Below are positions 14,356-19,305 of a DNA stretch of 19,305 nucleotides, one piece after another. Source of the DNA: CAZWBR01 sp964404205 (lineage in GTDB: Bacteria > Bacteroidota > Bacteroidia > Bacteroidales > Prolixibacteraceae); contig CAYOJD010000063.1 in NCBI GenBank assembly GCA_964404205.1, forward strand, positions 1 through 19,305, given 5' to 3'. The number at the start of each line of letters is the position of its first letter. Positions within the stretch are counted from its first letter, which is position 1. A program made the position numbers and the translations under genes. The notes beneath the pieces were generated by a model. That model worked only from the letters and a program-made list of their open reading frames with translations. It was not told the DNA's origin and searched no databases.

Positions 14356-15267
14356 TTATTTGGCCCCCCTGACATTCATCTCCAATTGGTATATACTTTC
14401 TGTTGCCGTGATAAAGAGCAGGTTTCTTCTCTTTCCCCCAAATGCAACATTCGAAGTCCAGCGGGCTTCCATCGGAATATGGGCAATCTTTATCCCTTTT
14501 GGGTTGAAGATGGTAACCCCGTTGCCTGTCAGATAAAGATTCCCTTTCTCGTCCATGGTCATACCATCAGAGCCCATTTCGGCAAAAAGCGTTTTCTCGC
14601 CAAGGGTACCATCGGGTTGAATGGTATATTTCCATGTTTTACCGTCCTGAATATCGGCAATATAGAGATATTTTCCGTCGGGAGAACCTACAATGCCGTT
14701 GGGTTGGAGCAGGTCGTCGGTGAGTCTTGTCAGTTCGCGGCTACCCGGTTTAAAGCCATAAACCTGTTGAGTGTTTTGCTGATCTTCACGTGCGTGGTTC
14801 CACCAGTCGCGTTTGTAGTAGGGGTCGGTGAAGTAAATTGTGCCGTCAGGAGTTACCCATAAATCGTTGGGTCCATTCAATTTCTTATTTAGATAACCAT
14901 CGGTCAGATAAATGGTAGGTTGGCCTTTGGCGTCGAAGCACCAGATTTCGTTGTTTTGGTCGGAACAGGCCCAAAGCATTCCATGTTGGTCGAAACAAAG
15001 CCCGTTTGCCCTGCCCGATTGGTCAGAAAAAACCGAGAGTTCTCCTTCGACTGACCATTTCAGGATCTTGTTGTTGTCCTGATCGGTAAAATAGATGTTT
15101 CCCTGTTTGTCGGCCGAAGGGCCTTCGGTAAAGGAGAATCCTGAAGCCAGTTTCAACAATTTTGCTTTGTTGCCTACCGGCGATGGTGCGGTTTCCTGTC
15201 CGGAAAGCGGGGCACTGCCTAACAACAGCACCCACAAAATTGAGCGCATCAGGATTCTCCTTTTCAT
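14356..15267 (-). CDS. Exported SMP-30/gluconolactonase/LRE-family protein
   Basis: Six-bladed beta-propeller metal-dependent lactonase family. With the ATG at 15267 the protein has 303 residues and begins MKRRILMRSILWVLLLGSAPLSGQ, a signal peptide for export to the periplasm. An upstream ATG at 15297 would place ten extra polar residues before it and overlap the preceding gene, so it is less likely. Expected metal ligands are present: Glu48 in FTEGPSADKQGNIYFTD, Asn190 in LQPNGIVGSPDG, and Asp234 in GSDGMTMDEKGNLYLT; NGPNDLWVTPDG adds the substrate-side Asn134. The family hydrolyses sugar lactones, but the substrate cannot be read from sequence. The start lies 13 nt after the GH5 stop, so both are probably translated from one mRNA and may act on the same glycan. 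Confidence 0.88.
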   Translation of the reverse strand: MKRRILMRSILWVLLLGSAPLSGQETAPSPVGNKAKLLKLASGFSFTEGPSADKQGNIYFTDQDNNKILKWSVEGELSVFSDQSGRANGLCFDQHGMLWACSDQNNEIWCFDAKGQPTIYLTDGYLNKKLNGPNDLWVTPDGTIYFTDPYYKRDWWNHAREDQQNTQQVYGFKPGSRELTRLTDDLLQPNGIVGSPDGKYLYIADIQDGKTWKYTIQPDGTLGEKTLFAEMGSDGMTMDEKGNLYLTGNGVTIFNPKGIKIAHIPMEARWTSNVAFGGKRRNLLFITATESIYQLEMNVRGAK

Positions 15268-15280
15268 GGTTATGTTGTAA

Positions 15281-16537
15281 TTATGGCTGTAAACCAATGG
15301 CTTTTACATATCCTTCGTTCACCGTGCAATTGGCGAACTTTATCTGTTCGAGATAGTCAAGCATGGCCTTTTTGGCCACCTCCTGATTGGGGCGAGCCTT
15401 GCGGATTTCGTCGAAATTGGTGCGTGGTGATTCTGTAAAGGCAACAATTTGCTCCCAGTTGGCAGGGTCGGCTACATGCATCACCGAACTGGGGCTTCCC
15501 ATCCGTTTAAATGGCCAGTAGGTCCAGCTGATGTTGTTTTTCTCCATCAAACGGGTCCAGGCAGCAATCCACTGGTCGCTGTTTTCGCCTGTTTCGCCCA
15601 TCAGCATGGGCAGGTTAACCGAGTCGCGGAAGGCAACGAAATCCTGAATATTGGCTTGCAACGTGTCGCACCAGTAGCGGTGGCAGGTGTACATCAGTTT
15701 GTCGTCGAATTTCGAGTCGGTGAAGACTTTGAAATTGCTGTTCCATTGTGCTCCGCCCAGCAGTACGATGTGGTTTTTGTCGACTTCGCGAATGGCGGCG
15801 ACTGCTTTTTTGTAGATGGGTTCGAGTGCCGCGTTTAGTTTGGGAAGATCGTCCGTGAAGTAGTGGGCAATGGGTTCGTTCAGCAGGTCGTAACCCAGGA
15901 TAAGCGGCTCATCTTTGTATCGTTCAGCAATCGAACGCCAGATTTGAACGAATTGCTGCTGGCTCTCTTCGCTGGTCATCAGCCAGGGATAGCCGTAGCT
16001 GTCGTCGATATTGTCGCCGGTTTGGCCACCGGGGGCATCGTGCATGTCGAGGATAACGTAAATGTTGGCTTCGCGGCACCAGCTTAGTAAACTATCGACA
16101 CGCTGAAAACCATCCTGGCCGGCGGTCAGCCCCATATAGTCTTCGTCGGTAAACAACTTGTAATGGAAGGGAAGCCTGATGGTGTTCATCCCCAGTTTGT
16201 GGATGTATTGAATGTCTTCGCGGGTGATGTAATGGTCTTTGAAAGTTTTCCAAAACTGGTTGGTAAAGTCGGGGCCAACCATTTCGCGGAATGCTTTATC
16301 GATAAGACGAGCCGAGCTGGCTTTCTGGAAGCGGAACATGTATCCTTCGGGGTTAAGCCAATGGCCGAGATTGATGCCGCGGATAAAGAACTTTTCGCCA
16401 TCGGGTGCCAGCAGGTTGGGGCCGTCGATTGTGATGAACCGAGGGATGGCTACCGGTTCGGGTTTGGGTTGCGAACAGCCGTAAATAACAACTGCAGCAA
16501 CCGAAATGATGATGGATAGTTGGATAAATCTTCTCAT
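15281..16537 (-). CDS. GH5-family glycoside hydrolase, lipoprotein
   Basis: Retaining endo/exo-glycanase of the cellulase superfamily (GH5, clan A TIM barrel); 418 residues. The N-terminus MRRFIQLSIIISVAAVVIYGCSQ is a lipoprotein signal with Cys21 as the lipidated residue, so the enzyme should be anchored in an envelope membrane. Family motifs: FIRGINLGHWLNPEG, NTIRLPFHY (Arg121), VILDMHDAPGGQ, GYDLLNEP with the acid/base Glu221, TCHRYW, and LMGETGEN with the nucleophile Glu315; a late WTYWPFK supplies an aromatic subsite. Both catalytic glutamates are intact. The subfamily, and therefore the substrate (beta-glucan, mannan or other), cannot be assigned by eye. It is followed 13 nt later by the SMP-30-family gene and preceded by a candidate promoter at 16572-16603. 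Confidence 0.9.
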   Translation of the reverse strand: MRRFIQLSIIISVAAVVIYGCSQPKPEPVAIPRFITIDGPNLLAPDGEKFFIRGINLGHWLNPEGYMFRFQKASSARLIDKAFREMVGPDFTNQFWKTFKDHYITREDIQYIHKLGMNTIRLPFHYKLFTDEDYMGLTAGQDGFQRVDSLLSWCREANIYVILDMHDAPGGQTGDNIDDSYGYPWLMTSEESQQQFVQIWRSIAERYKDEPLILGYDLLNEPIAHYFTDDLPKLNAALEPIYKKAVAAIREVDKNHIVLLGGAQWNSNFKVFTDSKFDDKLMYTCHRYWCDTLQANIQDFVAFRDSVNLPMLMGETGENSDQWIAAWTRLMEKNNISWTYWPFKRMGSPSSVMHVADPANWEQIVAFTESPRTNFDEIRKARPNQEVAKKAMLDYLEQIKFANCTVNEGYVKAIGLQP

Positions 16538-16744
16538 AATAAAATAGTTGTGTGATTGGTGAAATTATCGGTTAAAGTAGCAAAAAAAAGAAATTTGGCC
16601 AAAATGAAAACGATAGCGATAACCGAACAATGGTTTCCCGTTGAGGAGGGTATCGCGTTATTCGTTTGACCATAAAAGACTGGCGCAACACTTCGGGACA
16701 GAACTTTTAATCGCCGTTATTTAGGATGAGCAGATGATACATTT
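16538..16744. other. Intergenic region between the GH105-like and GH5 genes
   Basis: A 207-nt gap, the longest in the window. It carries a candidate GH5 promoter near the GH5 start. An imperfect inverted repeat at 16616-16656 (GCGATAACC with GGTATCGC, one bulged base, loop about 24 nt) is followed on the minus strand by TATCGTTTTCATTTT, so it might be a weak terminator for the GH105-like gene. No coding frame was convincing. Confidence 0.45.
16572..16603 (-). promoter_or_regulatory. Candidate Bacteroidota-type promoter for the GH5 gene
   Basis: On the minus strand a TTTG (16600-16603) stands 20 nt upstream of TACTTTAA (16572-16579), similar to the phylum's -33 TTTG / -7 TAnnTTTG pattern. The -7 element has two mismatches. 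It would give a 5' leader of under 35 nt before the GH5 ATG. The spacing is right but the -7 match is weak. Confidence 0.3.
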
Positions 16745-18130
16745 TTATCGGGCGTCGAAAATGGCGCCATCCGATTTGATTTCTTGTTTGTAGAACTGTA
16801 TGGCACTGTCGTTCAGCTTCGGGAAGTGGTTTTTCAGCAGCTCGACCATTTCGGCACCGGCAAGCAGTACCGGTCCATAGCCGTGGGCCGCGTAAACATT
16901 GACGGGGCGATAGTAGTAAAAGGCGGGGTCGAAGCCCATTCCGGTGCCCACGCAGGTTCCCTCGACCTGCCCTTTGTCGTTGACTTTTGAAGCCACTGCA
17001 TTCCACGCCAGACAGACCATTGGGCCGTAAACCTGTTCGTCGATATAGCCTTTGTTGATGGCTTTGGCCATTGCATAGACATAGATGGCGGTTGCAGAGG
17101 TTTCGAGATACGAGTCGTTTTTATCGAGCAGCTGGTGCCAGAAGCCGTCGGCCGACTGGCAGTTGGCCAAACCCCTGATATGTTGTTTTAACAGGCCGAT
17201 AACCTTATCGCGGCCGGGATAGCCTTCGGGCAATACATCGAGCAGTTCAACCATCGTCATCACGGCCCAGCCATTGGCGCGTGCCCAGTGAAATTGTGGG
17301 TGCTCGGGCATGGCTTCAATCCAGCCATGCATAAAAAGCCCTTTATCAGGGTTGAACATCCGTCCCGAGAACTGGAGTACCTGTTTTACAGCATCGTCGT
17401 AATATTCAGTTTTCCCCGAATATTTTCCCATTTGGGCCAGTGCGGGAACGCTCATAAAAAGATCGTCGAGCCATAATGCGTTGGGAAGCGGGCGATTGCG
17501 TGCCAGTGTGCCATCGGCAAACCGCTGCTGTTTATGGCTGATATAGTCGATAAAGTTGTCGATCATAGGGTTTAAGTTGGCTTCGATACCCATCCGTTGA
17601 GCTTTAATCATGGCGGCACACATGGCCCCTGCATCGTCGAGCGCATGCGGGTGGATAACCGATGACATGGCATGGCGAATGTTGGGCTGTTTTTCTTCCA
17701 GTTGCATAAAGCCCGGCCTGATGTCGGAGAGGAACTTCAATCTTTTGGCAGTGTACGCTGCATATTTGGTATCGCCTGTAGCCTGAGTAAGGTGCAGCAT
17801 GCCGGCATAGGTAACGCCCCATTCATAACTAATTAACCTGAAGTCGCCGGGTTTGAAAATGGTTTTGGCCCCGATATGGCGGTAATCAGCCAATTCCCGG
17901 TTCGATTCACTATCGATTAACACCGCCGGTGTTGAGGCTTCGAGATAATGGTACACTTTATCGACCGTAGCCAGAATTGTCTCGCGGGTGGGCACTTCGT
18001 AGGGCACCTTGTAATCGGGTTTCATCAGGTGCAGCGGACTGGTTACATCGTTGGGATGGCTGGTTTTGGTTTGCTGCGCGATAACGAAAGCAGGCAACAG
18101 CATCAGCGTGGCAATGGCTAATCGATACAT
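16745..18130 (-). CDS. GH105-like unsaturated rhamnogalacturonyl hydrolase (GH88/GH105 superfamily)
   Basis: (alpha/alpha)6-barrel hydrolase related to YteR/RhiN, which removes the unsaturated galacturonate left at the non-reducing end of rhamnogalacturonan or related pectic oligosaccharides by lyases; 461 residues. The N-terminus MYRLAIATLMLLPAFVIAQQ is a signal peptide, so the protein is probably periplasmic. Family features include YEWGVTYAGMLHLTQATGD, HPHALDDAGAM, the catalytic-aspartate segment ALWLDDLFMSVPALAQMG (Asp222/Asp223), MFNPDKGLFMHGW, WARANGWAVMTMVELLD (from 282), and ADGFWHQLLDKNDSYLETSATAIYVYAMAKAINKGYI. These match GH105 better than GH88, though the exact unsaturated uronide is not certain. 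No pectate or rhamnogalacturonan lyase lies within the window, so its substrate must be supplied from elsewhere. Confidence 0.88.
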   Translation of the reverse strand: MYRLAIATLMLLPAFVIAQQTKTSHPNDVTSPLHLMKPDYKVPYEVPTRETILATVDKVYHYLEASTPAVLIDSESNRELADYRHIGAKTIFKPGDFRLISYEWGVTYAGMLHLTQATGDTKYAAYTAKRLKFLSDIRPGFMQLEEKQPNIRHAMSSVIHPHALDDAGAMCAAMIKAQRMGIEANLNPMIDNFIDYISHKQQRFADGTLARNRPLPNALWLDDLFMSVPALAQMGKYSGKTEYYDDAVKQVLQFSGRMFNPDKGLFMHGWIEAMPEHPQFHWARANGWAVMTMVELLDVLPEGYPGRDKVIGLLKQHIRGLANCQSADGFWHQLLDKNDSYLETSATAIYVYAMAKAINKGYIDEQVYGPMVCLAWNAVASKVNDKGQVEGTCVGTGMGFDPAFYYYRPVNVYAAHGYGPVLLAGAEMVELLKNHFPKLNDSAIQFYKQEIKSDGAIFDAR

Positions 18131-18165
18131 TGTTTGGCAGTTTAATTACGCTACTAATATAGTGA

Positions 18166-18203
18166 TAAAATAAAAAAGGTGCCCCCTTATCGGGAACACC
18201 TTT
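18166..18203 (-). terminator. Intrinsic terminator after the TIM-barrel isomerase-like gene
   Basis: On the minus strand AAAGGTG (18203-18197) pairs with CACCTTT (18181-18175). Inside the stem GGG/CCC adds pairing around a small internal loop. The stem runs into TTTTTTATTTT, a good U-tract. It lies 32 nt after the stop at 18235 and only about 35 nt before the GH105-like ATG at 18130, leaving little room for a separate promoter, so some read-through or a promoter overlapping the terminator is possible. Confidence 0.75.
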
Positions 18204-18234
18204 ATTGTGGTTGTACAACTTGCGAGTCGTTATC

Positions 18235-19182
18235 TTACTTCACGAAGGGGGAATTATTCAGATAGTCATAACATTGTTTCACCCCTTCGAACTGGGTGAT
18301 GTCGGTTTTTACTTTTTCAAGCTCTACGTAGTAATCGGTGAGGCCGTTGCCGTATGCTTTGGTAAAGATATTGGCAAAATTCATCATGCCCGACTGTCCG
18401 AGTACGGAGCGGTCTTTGATGTGCAATACGGGGAAGCGGGTAGGGTATTTTTCGAAATATTCGAGTGGGTCGTTGGCGCCCATAACAGTCCAGTAGACAT
18501 CCATTTCGAAGAAAACCAGCGAAGGATCGGTGCCATCGAGCAGCAGATCGTACACGACATCGCCTTTGGGACGGAAGAATGCAGCGGGGCCTGTATCGGG
18601 TTTTTCGCCGGGTTTCAATACCCGTTTAAATTCCATATTGTGGTTGTGATAGCCCCATTTGATACCGGCAGCTTTGGCAATTTCGCCGGCCTGGTTGAAG
18701 ATTTCGCAAACCAATTTGGTATCGTCGTGGCTTTCGATGGAGGGCATCCCGGGTTGGACTAATGTTTTTGTGCCCAATATCACATGGTCGGCTACGGTGC
18801 GTTTCCAAAATTCGATAACATCGGCTTTATTTTCGGCCGTAAACTTGTTGATGGGCGGATTGACATGCGAACTGGTGATTTTTAACCCTTCGCCTTCGAC
18901 AATTTTACGGTATTCGGGCAGCGTGTAGGTTCCCATTTTGCCTTCGCGATAGCCGGCCAGTTCGATATGGTCGTAGCCAATCTGTGCAATCTTTTTCATT
19001 CCGCCCGGAACATCGTCGAACAGTTCTTTGCCTAACGAGTAGATTTGAAGGCCGATTGATTTTTTGGCTGCTGCCGATTTCTTTTCAGCTGCCGAAGCCA
19101 CTGCCGGGGCTACTGTTCCGGCCATCATTCCGCCAACGGTAATGAGGGAGAGTTTTTTGAGAAAGTCGCGTTTAGTTTCCAT
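18235..19182 (-). CDS. Tat-type exported xylose-isomerase-like TIM-barrel protein (sugar phosphate isomerase/epimerase family)
   Basis: AP-endonuclease-2/xylose-isomerase-like TIM-barrel family. The ATG at 19182 gives 315 residues beginning METKRDFLKKLSLITVGGMMAGTVAPAVASA, a Tat-like signal (KRDFLKK, with Lys-Arg instead of Arg-Arg). An in-frame ATG at 19230 would add 16 residues before it and is less likely. Barrel landmarks: GLQIYSLG, IGYDHIELAGY (Glu74), TSSHVNPP, GIKWGYHNHNMEF (His179, His181, Glu184), FFEMDVYW (Asp228), LHIKD (Asp257) and YYVELEK (Glu287); several are likely metal ligands. The annotation label implies a phosphorylated substrate, but export makes a free sugar or sugar derivative more plausible. 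Secreted members of this family in Bacteroidota often sit near glycan-use genes, as here. The exact reaction is unknown. Confidence 0.87.
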   Translation of the reverse strand: METKRDFLKKLSLITVGGMMAGTVAPAVASAAEKKSAAAKKSIGLQIYSLGKELFDDVPGGMKKIAQIGYDHIELAGYREGKMGTYTLPEYRKIVEGEGLKITSSHVNPPINKFTAENKADVIEFWKRTVADHVILGTKTLVQPGMPSIESHDDTKLVCEIFNQAGEIAKAAGIKWGYHNHNMEFKRVLKPGEKPDTGPAAFFRPKGDVVYDLLLDGTDPSLVFFEMDVYWTVMGANDPLEYFEKYPTRFPVLHIKDRSVLGQSGMMNFANIFTKAYGNGLTDYYVELEKVKTDITQFEGVKQCYDYLNNSPFVK

Positions 19183-19268
19183 GTGATAAGAATAAGTGTT
19201 GGAAATGATTCGGAAAATTTGGTTTTTCAAATGACGAAGAAGCCTTTCGACTTGATGTCAATCTGACA

Positions 19269-19301
19269 CAAAGTTAATTTTTTTGGATAATGATGATCGA
19301 A
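19269..19301 (-). promoter_or_regulatory. Candidate Bacteroidota-type promoter for the TIM-barrel gene
   Basis: On the minus strand TAACTTTG (19276-19269) is an exact match to the -7 consensus TAnnTTTG. TTCG (19301-19298), 21 nt upstream, is one mismatch from the -33 TTTG. A start just downstream would leave a leader of about 80 nt before the ATG at 19182. This is the best promoter-like element in the window. Confidence 0.5.
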
Positions 19302-19305
19302 TAAT

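Noticed and set aside
14386..14862. 158-codon plus-strand frame opposite the SMP-30-family gene
   Set aside because: Antisense shadow of a gene with intact beta-propeller motifs; no domain or start context supports it.
18205..18762. 185-codon plus-strand open frame opposite the TIM-barrel gene
   Set aside because: It is fully antisense to a well-supported gene with family motifs, and its translation shows no recognisable domain; it follows from the codon bias of the real gene.

Overview
The window reads as chromosomal DNA of a member of the Bacteroidota, most likely a Bacteroidales/Marinilabiliales-type glycan degrader. The evidence is the division-gene order, the Bacteroidota-style FtsZ C-terminal peptide, the lack of strong Shine-Dalgarno sequences, one good TAnnTTTG-type -7 promoter element, and a set of exported carbohydrate enzymes. 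The assignment to phylum is confident; anything finer is inference.

Region 1 (1-11063, plus strand) is the downstream half of the division and cell-wall (dcw) cluster: mraY (5' end outside the window), murD, ftsW, murG, murC, ftsQ, ftsA, then two consecutive ftsZ genes, then a YqeY/GatB-like gene. The genes from mraY to the second ftsZ are separated by at most 21 nt or overlap by 1, 4 or 8 nt, so they look like one translationally coupled operon. The products make lipid II (MraY, MurG), its UDP-MurNAc-peptide precursors (MurC, MurD), the septal glycan polymerase (FtsW), the divisome linker FtsQ, and the cytoplasmic Z-ring (FtsA, FtsZ). A convergent hairpin terminator at 11085-11123 closes the region.

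The most unusual feature is the tandem pair of full-length ftsZ genes. The downstream copy is canonical: a complete GTPase core and the C-terminal peptide that docks FtsA. The upstream copy keeps the GTP-binding and T7-loop catalytic residues but has a changed loop beside the catalytic Glu/Arg pair. It also lacks the docking peptide, and instead ends in a short amphipathic helix followed by an acidic tail, the same layout as the membrane-anchoring tail of the FtsA encoded just before it. This suggests two specialised FtsZ subunits, one possibly contacting the membrane directly.

Region 2 (11144-14199, minus strand) holds a Mn-type superoxide dismutase, with a 15-bp palindrome in its upstream region, and a two-gene unit ugd-uxs that converts UDP-glucose to UDP-glucuronate and then UDP-xylose, presumably for surface polysaccharide or glycan synthesis.

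Region 3 (14356-19182, minus strand) is a small glycan-use region. In transcription order it encodes a Tat-type exported TIM-barrel sugar isomerase/epimerase-like protein, a GH105-like unsaturated rhamnogalacturonyl hydrolase with a signal peptide, a GH5 lipoprotein, and an exported SMP-30/gluconolactonase-family protein. All four carry export signals, so they probably act in the periplasm or at the outer membrane. No SusC/SusD pair or regulator lies inside the window. No RNA genes, insertion sequences, CRISPR arrays or clear pseudogenes were seen, and no gene-free stretch exceeds about 210 bases.
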